From Proteobacteria bacterium ST_bin16 (GTDB lineage: Bacteria; Pseudomonadota; Gammaproteobacteria; Burkholderiales; Nitrosomonadaceae), in contig MSXT01000016.1 of the NCBI GenBank assembly GCA_002083595.1, positions 1 through 20,524 on the forward strand: 20,524 bases of DNA. The letters run 5' to 3'. Shown here in pieces: positions 7,365-13,871 of the stretch (the stretch's first letter is position 1; each line of letters begins with the position of its first letter). Under the pieces are notes generated by a model, which was not told the origin of the DNA, did no database searches, and saw only the letters and a list, made by a program, of their open reading frames with translations. The position numbers and the translations under genes were made by a program.

Positions 7365-7376
7365 GCGAGGCGGGCT

Positions 7377-7973
7377 ATGGTGAATTCGATGGAAAAAAAT
7401 GAGCACGGCAGGGTATTGCTGCACATCGCACGAGCAGCGATTGCGGATGCTTTGCGCGTGCCTTGCGCACCTGCGAGGCTGGACGGCAATATGACTTGGC
7501 TTTCCCGACCGGGCGCAACGTTCGTTACGCTGACGCAGCGGGGCGAATTGCGCGGTTGCATCGGCTCCTTGCAAGCGTGCGATCCGCTGATTGACGATGT
7601 GAGTAACAATGCCATATCGGCCGCATTGCACGATCCGCGCTTCATGCCCTTGGCGGCGGACGAATTGGACAAAGTGAGTGTGGAAGTATCATTGCTTTCC
7701 GAGCTGCAAGCGCTCAGCTTTCGCAGTGAAGCCGATGCGCTCGCGCAGTTGCGCCCGGATATTGACGGTATTGTGTTTGAGTGCGGGCCTTATCGCAGCA
7801 CATTTCTGCCGCAGGTATGGGAAAGTTTGCCGCAACCGGAACAGTTTCTCGCCAAACTGAAATCAAAAGCCCGCTTGCCGGAGGATTTCTGGACGGATGA
7901 TATCAAGCTATCGCGCTATACCGTCAGCAAATGGCGTGAAACCGATTATGCCCGGGAGGTTGCGCATGGATGA
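7377..7973 (+). CDS. amrA: AMMECR1-domain protein, AmmeMemoRadiSam system protein A
   Basis: A 198-residue single-domain AMMECR1-family protein. The invariant L-R-G-C-I-G motif is at 58-63, and the family phrases D-P-R-F (following S-A-A-L-H) and V-S-V-E-V-S-L-L follow in order. The C-terminus has the usual F-L-P-Q-V-W-E and F-W-x-D-D-I-K-L-S-R-Y segments. ATG 7377 is preceded by AGCGAGGCGGG, a purine-rich ribosome-binding region. It begins 12 bases after the MEMO-like gene and overlaps the start of the radical SAM gene by 8 bases, so translation is probably coupled. AMMECR1 is conserved from archaea to humans but lacks an agreed biochemical activity; the conserved Cys61 in LRGCIG suggests a catalytic or binding role (inference). 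Confidence 0.93.
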   Translation: MVNSMEKNEHGRVLLHIARAAIADALRVPCAPARLDGNMTWLSRPGATFVTLTQRGELRGCIGSLQACDPLIDDVSNNAISAALHDPRFMPLAADELDKVSVEVSLLSELQALSFRSEADALAQLRPDIDGIVFECGPYRSTFLPQVWESLPQPEQFLAKLKSKARLPEDFWTDDIKLSRYTVSKWRETDYAREVAHG

Positions 7974-9063
7974 GCCCATTAGTAGCGCCGAGCAATTTCC
8001 AGCAAAATACTGGCACTTGTTGGAGGATGGGCGGATTCAATGCGATTTGTGTCCGCGCGATTGCAAATTGCACGAAGGACAACGCGGCGCCTGCTTTGTG
8101 CGAGGACGCACGGGTGATGCAATGGTGTTGACAACGTACGGGCGCTCGTCCGGTTTTTGTGTCGATCCCATCGAGAAAAAGCCACTCAACCAGTTTTACC
8201 CCGGCAGCAGCGTGTTGTCGTTTGGCACGGCGGGCTGCAACCTCGCCTGTAAATTTTGCCAGAACTGGGATATTTCCAAATCGCGCAGCTTTGACAAATT
8301 GCTCGATCAAGCCAGCCCGGAAGCGATTGCGCGTTGTGCGGAACAATATCGCTGCAAGAGTGTGGCGTTCACATACAACGATCCGGTGATTTTCGCCGAG
8401 TATGCAATGGAAGTGGCGGATGCCTGTCATGCCAAAGGCATCAAGACGGTTGCCGTGACGGCGGGTTATATCCATGCACAGCCGCGACGCGATTTTTTCG
8501 CCAAAATGGATGCCGCTAACGTGGACTTGAAGGCGTTTACCGAGGCGTTCTACGTCAAGCAAACCGGCTCGCATTTGCAACCCGTGCTGGATACATTGTG
8601 CTACCTGAAGCACGAAACCGATGTGTGGCTTGAGTTGACCACATTATTGATTCCGGGGTTGAACGATTCCAACGAGGAAATCACCGCCATGAGCCATTGG
8701 ATCATGAAAGAGCTGGGACCGGACGTGCCGCTGCACTTCAGTGCCTTTCATCCGGATTACAAACTGAACGATATGCCGCCCACACCACCGGAAACATTGA
8801 TCCGGGCGCGCCGGATCGCGCTGGATGCCGGGTTGCGTTATGTGTATACCGGCAATGTCCATCATATCGAAGGCGATACCACTTATTGTCCCGGGTGCGG
8901 CAGTGCTGTCATCGTGCGCGATTGGTATGAAATCAAGCAGTATCACGTAACTGCGGAGGGCCGCTGCGAAAGCTGCAATGCCACCATCGCGGGCCGTTTT
9001 GCAGCATTTTCCGGTCAGTTCGGCAGGCAACGCATTCCGGTCAGGATCGGAGCGCTGGCATGA
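7966..9063 (+). CDS. amrS: Radical SAM enzyme of the AmmeMemoRadiSam system
   Basis: A 365-residue radical SAM protein related to pyruvate formate-lyase-activating enzymes. ATG 7966 is chosen because GGGAGG lies 7 bases upstream and the extension to 7897 merely reads through the AMMECR1 3' end. Order of features: an N-terminal Cys cluster C-D-L-C-P-R-D-C (26-33) with G-A-C at 41-43; the cluster-binding motif C-N-L-A-C-K-F-C (91-98, CX3CX2C) for the 4Fe-4S that cleaves SAM; radical SAM barrel segments such as T-Y-N-D-P; and a C-terminal C-P-G-C plus C-E-S-C, which look like a zinc-ribbon or an extra metal site. It overlaps the AMMECR1 gene by 8 bases and the hydrolase gene by 4, indicating one transcript. 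Its substrate is not predictable from sequence; the partners suggest it modifies a small molecule or protein handled by the MEMO and AMMECR1 proteins. Confidence 0.93.
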   Translation: MDEPISSAEQFPAKYWHLLEDGRIQCDLCPRDCKLHEGQRGACFVRGRTGDAMVLTTYGRSSGFCVDPIEKKPLNQFYPGSSVLSFGTAGCNLACKFCQNWDISKSRSFDKLLDQASPEAIARCAEQYRCKSVAFTYNDPVIFAEYAMEVADACHAKGIKTVAVTAGYIHAQPRRDFFAKMDAANVDLKAFTEAFYVKQTGSHLQPVLDTLCYLKHETDVWLELTTLLIPGLNDSNEEITAMSHWIMKELGPDVPLHFSAFHPDYKLNDMPPTPPETLIRARRIALDAGLRYVYTGNVHHIEGDTTYCPGCGSAVIVRDWYEIKQYHVTAEGRCESCNATIAGRFAAFSGQFGRQRIPVRIGALA

Positions 9064-9689
9064 CAGCGGTAAAAATTCCGGCCGATGCCGTTGAGCTGAG
9101 TGGTGACCTGATATTGCCGCCTGCGGCTACGGGTATTGTGCTGTTTGTGCATGGTAGCGGCAGCAGCCGTTTCAGTCCGCGCAACACTTATGTTGCCAAA
9201 GTATTGCAACAACAGGGCATTGGCACATTGCTGTTCGACTTGCTGACGCGCGCGGAAGATCAGGATTATGCCCTGCGCTTCGATATCGATTTGTTGACGC
9301 AACGCTTGCTTGCCGCCACGCTTTGGTTGCAGAAGAATGCCGCCACGAAAACGCTTAAAACCGGTTATTTCGGCGCCAGCACGGGTGCAGCCGCAGCTCT
9401 GCAAGCGGCTGCCAAAATGCAAGATGCCGTTGCTGCCGTGGTATCGCGTGGCGGCCGCCCTGATTTGGCGGGAGCAGTTGCGTTAAATCAGGTGACTGCG
9501 CCGACACTGCTAATCGTGGGCAGCGCGGATCATGGTGTGATCGAGTTAAACGAACAGGCTTATGCGCTGATGATATGCATGAAAAAGCTCGTGCTGGTGC
9601 CCGGAGCGAGGCACTTATTTGAAGAACCGGGCGCTTTGGAACAGGCTGCACAGTTTGCCGCCGATTGGTTCTTGAACTACTTGCGATAG
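9060..9689 (+). CDS. Dienelactone-hydrolase-like alpha/beta hydrolase
   Basis: A 209-residue cytoplasmic alpha/beta hydrolase without a signal peptide. The oxyanion-hole segment is H-G-S-G at 31-34. The nucleophile elbow is G-A-S-T-G at 105-109 (Ser107), with Asp157 in G-S-A-D-H and His185 in G-A-R-H-L-F completing the triad. The C-terminal L-I-V-G...V-P-G-A-R-H-L-F pattern is typical of the dienelactone hydrolase group. Its ATG overlaps the radical SAM stop (ATGA), so it is translationally coupled to the AmmeMemoRadiSam genes and may act in the same pathway, for example on an ester, lactone or thioester substrate or product (inference). No sign of a phosphoribosyltransferase fusion, which sometimes accompanies this fold. 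The specific substrate is unknown. Confidence 0.85.
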   Translation: MTAVKIPADAVELSGDLILPPAATGIVLFVHGSGSSRFSPRNTYVAKVLQQQGIGTLLFDLLTRAEDQDYALRFDIDLLTQRLLAATLWLQKNAATKTLKTGYFGASTGAAAALQAAAKMQDAVAAVVSRGGRPDLAGAVALNQVTAPTLLIVGSADHGVIELNEQAYALMICMKKLVLVPGARHLFEEPGALEQAAQFAADWFLNYLR

Positions 9690-9905
9690 TCAATGGAATT
9701 ATAGTCAAATCTTTCGTTTTGACGGTTCTGAGTCTGACAGTAGCAATTAGTAAAAGATACCGGTTTTAACTGGATGAATTACGGTACTGGTCACGTCATA
9801 AGAAATTGAATGCCGCTTTAATCGCCTGCATGCTAATCTTTGATGTGCAATTCTTACACATTACGTTTTAAATCGCCCTAATTTTAGGATCTTAAGGGAG
9901 TAGTG
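9690..9905. other. Intergenic region between hydrolase and sixA
   Basis: About 215 AT-rich bases. A small hairpin (GTCAAA at 9704-9709 with TTTGAC at 9718-9723) lies just after the hydrolase stop but lacks a following T-tract, so it is not a convincing terminator. The sixA promoter is presumably in the second half, but no good -35/-10 pair stands out. No ORF of note. Confidence 0.4.
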
Positions 9906-10358
9906 ATGGAATTGATTCTGTGGCGTCATGCCGAAGCGGAAGAGGGTTTTCCCGATATGGCGCGTCAATTGACCGGGAAAGGATTGGATCAGGCAAGACG
10001 CATGGCAGATTGGCTTAAACCAAAATTGCCGGAAGAGACGCGGATAATTGTCAGCCCGGCCCGCCGGACGCAGCAGACGGCGATGGCATTGCAGCTCGAT
10101 TTTGTCACGGATGCAGCGATAGGACCTGGTGCCAGTGCGCGTGTCGTACTTGCTGCGGCTAACTGGCCTGATGCGGAAGGTACAGTAGTGATAGTCGGAC
10201 ATCAGCCTACTTTGGGTGAAATTGCCAATTACCTGATTCCGTCTATTCCTCCCGGATTGCGTGTTAAAAAAGGTTCGGTGTGGTGGATCCGGTGTGAAGA
10301 GAAGGAAAATATAGTTGAACCAGTGCTGCATGCGGTGATCTATCCTGAAATGTTATGA
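9906..10358 (+). CDS. sixA: SixA-type phosphohistidine phosphatase (histidine phosphatase family)
   Basis: A 150-residue member of the histidine phosphatase superfamily. The phosphate-accepting motif is W-R-H-A-E-A-E at 6-12 (His8); S-P-A-R-R-T-Q-Q-T at 50-58 supplies the second arginine; the second His is in V-G-H-Q-P-T (His99). SixA removes phosphate from histidine phosphotransfer or PTS-type proteins. The short length without an insert fits SixA better than phosphoglycerate mutase. A GTG at 9903 is in frame, but AAGGGAG at 9894-9900 is well spaced for ATG 9906. rluE begins 24 bases after its stop, so the two may be co-transcribed. Which phosphoprotein it targets here cannot be seen. Confidence 0.88.
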   Translation: MELILWRHAEAEEGFPDMARQLTGKGLDQARRMADWLKPKLPEETRIIVSPARRTQQTAMALQLDFVTDAAIGPGASARVVLAAANWPDAEGTVVIVGHQPTLGEIANYLIPSIPPGLRVKKGSVWWIRCEEKENIVEPVLHAVIYPEML

Positions 10359-10382
10359 GCTGTCCAGTTCAATTCGGACATT

Positions 10383-10940
10383 ATGTCTCGATTAATTCTA
10401 TTTAATAAACCTTATGGCGTGATTTGCCAATTCACACCGGAAAGCGGGCATCAATCGTTGAAAGATTTCATTCCGTTACCGGATTTTTATCCGGCTGGCC
10501 GATTGGATGCGGATAGCGAAGGCTTAGTGTTGTTGACGGATAATGGTAAGTTGCAGCAGCAAATCAGCGATCCGAAGTTTAAATTGCCCAAAACCTATTG
10601 GGTTCAAGTTGAAGGCAAACCGGATGAAATGGTATTAAATCAGTTGCGCCAGGGCGTCACTCTGAAAGATTACAAAACCCGGCCTGCGCAAGCTTTTCTA
10701 ATGGATGAGCCCAATCACCTCTGGCAGCGGGTGCCGCCTATCCGATACCGTAAAAATATTGCAACTACCTGGATATCATTGATTCTGAATGAAGGCAAGA
10801 ATCGCCAAGTGAGGCGGATGACAGCAGCGGTAGCATTTCCTACATTGCGATTGATCCGTTATGCCATCGGCACATATACTGTGCAAGGTTTGGCGCCGGG
10901 TGAATGGCGCTTAGTGGAAAATATCCAATGGAATAAATGA
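10383..10940 (+). CDS. rluE: 23S rRNA pseudouridine synthase, RluE-like
   Basis: A 185-residue RsuA/RluB/RluE-family pseudouridine synthase. E. coli RluE makes pseudouridine 2457 in 23S rRNA. The opening L-I-L-F-N-K-P-Y-G-V is typical. The catalytic motif G-R-L-D-A-D-S-E-G-L is at 39-48, with Asp42 as the predicted catalytic residue; L-N-E-G-K-N-R-Q-V-R-R-M-T is the conserved C-terminal region. There is no N-terminal S4 domain, which fits RluE rather than RsuA or RluB. The 24 bases between sixA and this gene contain TGTCC/GGACA, a short inverted repeat ending three bases before the ATG, and no strong Shine-Dalgarno sequence, so initiation may be modest or coupled to sixA. Family sure, exact rRNA position inferred. 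Confidence 0.92.
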   Translation: MSRLILFNKPYGVICQFTPESGHQSLKDFIPLPDFYPAGRLDADSEGLVLLTDNGKLQQQISDPKFKLPKTYWVQVEGKPDEMVLNQLRQGVTLKDYKTRPAQAFLMDEPNHLWQRVPPIRYRKNIATTWISLILNEGKNRQVRRMTAAVAFPTLRLIRYAIGTYTVQGLAPGEWRLVENIQWNK

Positions 10941-10952
10941 CAACTGTTGAAT

Positions 10953-10980
10953 TTTTTCCGGTGAATGGGGAAAAATTTTT
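10953..10980 (+). terminator. Possible weak terminator after rluE
   Basis: TTTTTCC (10953-10959) pairs with GGAAAAA (10969-10975) across a 9-base loop, followed immediately by TTTTT. The stem is short and AT-rich, so it may be weak, but position just after the rluE stop supports a termination role. Confidence 0.35.
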
Positions 10981-11247
10981 AATGAGAAGTGAGGAAACAG
11001 CGTGTGGCTTAGTTTTGCTAAAACCGTAAATTTAAAGCAGATAATGAATTCAGATTAATATTTCATTTCTATCCGGTGTAGTATAGAATTTTGTATGAGA
11101 GTGTAATAAAAATTTAGTATTTCATAGAGAGTAAAGAAAGATGCAATTGCCGTTGGTAATGCCAAGCAGGCAATTGAAGTAGGCAGGTGGTTTGTTTTTA
11201 TATATCGGCTTGCGCTTTAGTAAGCCCCTAAAAGGATGGTAATTTAT
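10981..11247 (+). promoter_or_regulatory. Structured leader upstream of the desaturase gene
   Basis: No substantial ORF lies here. At 11144-11176 CAATTGCC and GGCAATTG form a perfect 8-bp outer stem, with TTGG and CCAA as an inner stem around TAATG. The same bases encode a possible 13-codon micro-ORF (ATG 11141 to TAG 11182) preceded by purine-rich GAGAGTAAAGAAAG. TAGAAT at 11084-11089 could be a -10 element, but no good -35 is visible. AAAGGATGG at 11231-11239 is the likely ribosome-binding site for the desaturase. Regulatory function is an inference. Confidence 0.4.
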
Positions 11248-12438
11248 ATGATTTCTGATTTTCTGACATTGATTTCAGGTGTATTTGATATGCCGTGGTG
11301 GGGATATGTGGTCGTCACTTTAGTATTGACGCATATCACAATTGCCTCTATCACGATTTATCTGCATCGTCATTCAGCTCATAGAGCGCTTGAGCTGCAT
11401 CCGATACCGAGTCATTTTTTTCGCTTCTGGTTGTGGTTGACGACGGGAATGGTTACCAAGCAATGGACGGCGGTTCATCGTAAGCATCATGCGAAATGCG
11501 AAAGTAAGGATGATCCGCACAGTCCGGTCATTTATGGTATCAAGAAAGTTTTAGCCGAAGGCTCGGAACTGTACAGAGCAGAGGCAAAGAATGAAGAAAC
11601 CTTGAAAAGATATGGCTACGGTACACCGGATGATTGGCTGGAACGTAATGTTTATACCAAGCATAGTGCGAAAGGTGTGGCACTAATGTTGATTATTAAT
11701 GTGATTCTGTTCGGTCCTATAGGTATTACGATTTGGGCGGTGCAAATGATTTGGGCGCCGATTTTTGCTGCCGGTATTATCAACGGTGTCGGTCATTATT
11801 GGGGTTATCGCAATTTTCGCGCGGAAGACGCCAGCACCAACATCGTTCCTTGGGGTATTCTAATTGGTGGTGAAGAATTGCATAACAATCATCACGCTTA
11901 TGCAACCTCTGCACGATTATCCAACAAATGGTATGAATTCGATATCGGTTGGTTGTATATCCGGACTCTGGAAATACTCGGACTTGCAAAAGTTAAAAAA
12001 ATTGCTCCGAAACTGCGCATTGATAAAGCAAAAACCCAATGCGATTCGGATACATTGCAAGCTGTGATATCTCATCGCTATGAGGTTCTCGCCAAATATA
12101 CGAAATCGCTGAAAGTAACTTTTGCAAATGAAATGATTCATTTGAAAGAAGCGGCTGCGCAATACGGTGTGGATAACAATACCTTGAAACATTGGATTCT
12201 TGCCGATTCCAAAACATTGCAAGAGCACGAGCGCGAGAAATTGAGCCAAGTGCTTAGTAATGCAAAAACACTGGATAAAGTGTATACCATGCGTGAAGAA
12301 CTGGCCAAAATCTGGCAACGCTCTACTGCATCAACCGAAGAATTGGTTAAAGAGTTGGAAGATTGGTGTCGGCGCGCGGAAGAAAGCGGTATCGAAGTGC
12401 TAAGAACTTTTTCCCAGCGCTTACGGTGTTATGCATAG
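11248..12438 (+). CDS. desA: DesA-type acyl-CoA/fatty acid desaturase
   Basis: A 396-residue integral-membrane di-iron desaturase, predicted to insert a (probably delta-9) double bond in acyl chains and so adjust membrane fluidity. The three histidine boxes are H-R-H-S-A-H (40-45), H-R-K-H-H (77-81) and H-N-N-H-H (212-216), with a further metal-ligand candidate His183 in G-H-Y-W-G-Y. Hydrophobic segments lie near 15-39, 55-70 and 144-178. ATG 11248 is preferred because AAAGGATGG lies 8 bases before it; ATG 11236 sits inside that site and would add four residues. After about residue 250 there is a soluble, charged, helix-rich tail of about 145 residues, not part of the catalytic core but familiar in proteobacterial DesA proteins. 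The gene is alone, with a long leader and a strong terminator. Confidence 0.92.
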   Translation: MISDFLTLISGVFDMPWWGYVVVTLVLTHITIASITIYLHRHSAHRALELHPIPSHFFRFWLWLTTGMVTKQWTAVHRKHHAKCESKDDPHSPVIYGIKKVLAEGSELYRAEAKNEETLKRYGYGTPDDWLERNVYTKHSAKGVALMLIINVILFGPIGITIWAVQMIWAPIFAAGIINGVGHYWGYRNFRAEDASTNIVPWGILIGGEELHNNHHAYATSARLSNKWYEFDIGWLYIRTLEILGLAKVKKIAPKLRIDKAKTQCDSDTLQAVISHRYEVLAKYTKSLKVTFANEMIHLKEAAAQYGVDNNTLKHWILADSKTLQEHEREKLSQVLSNAKTLDKVYTMREELAKIWQRSTASTEELVKELEDWCRRAEESGIEVLRTFSQRLRCYA

Positions 12439-12450
12439 TAAGTAAAAGTT

Positions 12451-12490
12451 GCACAATAAAAAACCCGCTTCGGCGGGTTTTTTATTGTGC
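12451..12490. terminator. Perfect bidirectional intrinsic terminator between desaturase and rpmG
   Basis: An 18-bp perfect inverted repeat (arms 12451-12468 and 12473-12490) around a TTCG tetraloop. The GC core CCCGC/GCGGG is flanked by A6 on the left and T6 on the right, so each strand sees a GC hairpin followed by a U-tract. It lies between the convergent desaturase gene (stop 12438) and rpmG (stop 12506) and can serve both. Confidence 0.93.
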
Positions 12491-12505
12491 TCGTTGTTAC
12501 TGATA

Positions 12506-12661
12506 TTATTTGAGCTTTGTTTCTTTATATTTAACGTGTTTCCTTGCAACAGGGTCAAATTTCATCAACTCCAATTTTTCAGGTTTTGCACGTTTGTTCT
12601 TGGTCGTTGTATAAAAATGTCCCGTACCTGCGGAGGATTCCAGTTTTATTTTTTCACGCAT
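12506..12661 (-). CDS. rpmG: 50S ribosomal protein L33
   Basis: A 51-residue basic protein matching the Cys-less bacterial L33: it opens M-R-E-K-I-K-L-E-S-S-A-G-T-G-H-F-Y-T-T-T-K and ends V-K-Y-K-E-T-K-L-K. It is a structural protein of the large ribosomal subunit near the E site. It lacks the CXXC pairs of zinc-binding L33 forms, so it should be zinc-independent. AAGGAG (complement of 12669-12674) is 7 bases from the ATG. The L28 gene lies 34 bases upstream, giving the conserved rpmB-rpmG pair, and transcription ends at the bidirectional terminator. Confidence 0.97.
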   Translation of the reverse strand: MREKIKLESSAGTGHFYTTTKNKRAKPEKLELMKFDPVARKHVKYKETKLK

Positions 12662-12695
12662 AATATAACTCCTTAACTAACCTTGGGTGAGTTTC

Positions 12696-12932
12696 TTAAA
12701 TGCCTTTACCTTCAGCACGTAATTTTGCCAATACCGCATCAATACCGTTCTTATCGATAGTACGTAATGCGGCATTAGTTAATCGTAAACTAATCCAGCG
12801 GCTTTCACTTTCAACCCAAAATCTGCGGCGTTGCAAATTGGGCAGAAAACGCCTTTTGGTTTTATTGTTTGCGTGAGAAACATTATGACCTGACATTGGC
12901 TTTTTGCCAGTTATTTCACATACTCGTGCCAT
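12696..12932 (-). CDS. rpmB: 50S ribosomal protein L28
   Basis: A 78-residue basic ribosomal protein: M-A-R-V-C-E-I-T-G-K-K-P at the start, N-N-K-T-K-R-R-F in the middle and L-R-L-T-N-A-A-L-R-T-I-D further on, all typical of L28. It is part of the large subunit. CTGGAG sits upstream of the ATG. It is first of the rpmB-rpmG pair and has its own promoter at the end of radC. Cys5 is present, but the CXXC zinc pairs of some L28 forms are not. Confidence 0.97.
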   Translation of the reverse strand: MARVCEITGKKPMSGHNVSHANNKTKRRFLPNLQRRRFWVESESRWISLRLTNAALRTIDKNGIDAVLAKLRAEGKGI

Positions 12933-12964
12933 GTTAGCGCACTCCAGAATTCTTAAAAACGAGG

Positions 12965-12994
12965 ATTATATCCTGATTCGCGTGGTTAACTCAA
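12965..12994 (-). promoter_or_regulatory. Promoter for rpmB-rpmG
   Basis: Reading the minus strand, TTGAGT (12994-12989) and TATAAT (12970-12965) are separated by 18 bases, a good sigma-70-type match with a perfect -10. The -35 overlaps the stop codon of radC (12991-12993), so the ribosomal protein genes can be transcribed independently of radC. Confidence 0.7.
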
Positions 12995-13665
12995 ATTAAA
13001 TCATTCTCTGCAAATGAGAAAGCAGTGCCATTGCCTACGATGAAGTGATCCAATACTTTAACATCGATCATGGCCAACGCCTGTTTTAAGGATTGAGTTA
13101 ATACTTTGTCTGCATGACTGGGCTCAGCAACTCCGGATGGATGATTGTGTGCGAAGATTATTGCGGCGGCGTTATGATATAAAGCGCGCTTGACCACTTC
13201 GCGCGGGTAAACGCTGGCTTGCGTCAGTGTGCCACTGAACAATTCTTCACTGGCAATCGTATGGTTCTTGGCGTCGAGAAAAATGCCGAGAAATACTTCG
13301 TGCTGTTTGTTTGCCAGACTTAAGCGCAGGAAATCCCGGACTAAGCCGGGGGAATTCATTGCATTGCCGCTTTTCAACTCCTCGCCGAGTGAGCGCCGGG
13401 CCATTTCTAATACGGCTTGCAACTGTGCGTATTTTGCAATACCCATTCCCGGTATTTGGCAGAAACTGGTTTGGCTGGCAGCGAATACATTGGTTAAGCT
13501 GCCAAAATGTGAAAGTAATTCCCGTGCGAGATCCACGGCGCTTTTACCGGTGATCCCGGTACGCAGGAAAATCGCCAGTAGCTCGGTGTCCGAAAGGGCG
13601 GTAGCGCCTTTTTGCAGTAATTTTTCGCGCGGCCGTTCGGATACCGGCCAATTTGTAATTGCCAT
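12991..13665 (-). CDS. radC: RadC-family JAMM/MPN+ domain protein
   Basis: A 224-residue RadC protein, close to the family's usual length. An N-terminal helix-hairpin-helix-like region (about 1-100, opening M-A-I-T-N-W-P-V-S-E-R-P-R-E-K-L) precedes a C-terminal JAMM metalloprotease-like fold with H-N-H-P-S-G and a downstream Asp, the expected metal-binding set. The family's original link to DNA repair has been questioned, and its biochemical role remains unsettled. The frame is open to 13770, but M-A-I-T-N-W is the usual RadC start; ATG 13683 (M-T-Q-Q-F-T) is a possible alternative. Neither has a strong Shine-Dalgarno sequence. It is divergent from coaBC and upstream of rpmB. Confidence 0.9.
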   Translation of the reverse strand: MAITNWPVSERPREKLLQKGATALSDTELLAIFLRTGITGKSAVDLARELLSHFGSLTNVFAASQTSFCQIPGMGIAKYAQLQAVLEMARRSLGEELKSGNAMNSPGLVRDFLRLSLANKQHEVFLGIFLDAKNHTIASEELFSGTLTQASVYPREVVKRALYHNAAAIIFAHNHPSGVAEPSHADKVLTQSLKQALAMIDVKVLDHFIVGNGTAFSFAENDLI

Positions 13666-13871
13666 AGTGAATTGCTGAGTCATGTAAAATAAGAACCGCT
13701 GCCGGTATTCACAGATCGTCTGCGACCTGACCCGGAACAGCTTGAGTGATAACTGATAGCGGCACCGCATGCAGCCGTATTGAGTAGAATAGATAAGTCA
13801 TGTACCGGGTTGCCTATTATTTCTTGATTTTAGTATATTGATCGGATTAAGTTTATTTTGGAATTTTGCTT
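13666..13871. other. Divergent intergenic region radC/coaBC
   Basis: About 206 bases that must hold promoters for both genes. The coaBC side (about 13810-13865) is AT-rich; TTGCCT at about 13809 and the TAGTATATT region near 13831 are possible but poor promoter matches. I see no convincing operator or RNA element. Confidence 0.35.

Noticed and set aside
7134..7631. 165-codon open frame on the minus strand across the MEMO1/AMMECR1 junction
   Set aside because: It lies opposite two well-supported genes, and its protein is rich in Arg, His, Cys and Gln with no recognisable domain; a shadow of codon bias.
7924..8613. 229-codon open frame on the minus strand opposite the radical SAM gene
   Set aside because: Fully antisense to a clearly conserved enzyme, with no family features or ribosome-binding site.
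9704..9723. GTCAAA/TTTGAC hairpin after the alpha/beta hydrolase
   Set aside because: Short stem and no T-tract after it, so not accepted as a terminator.
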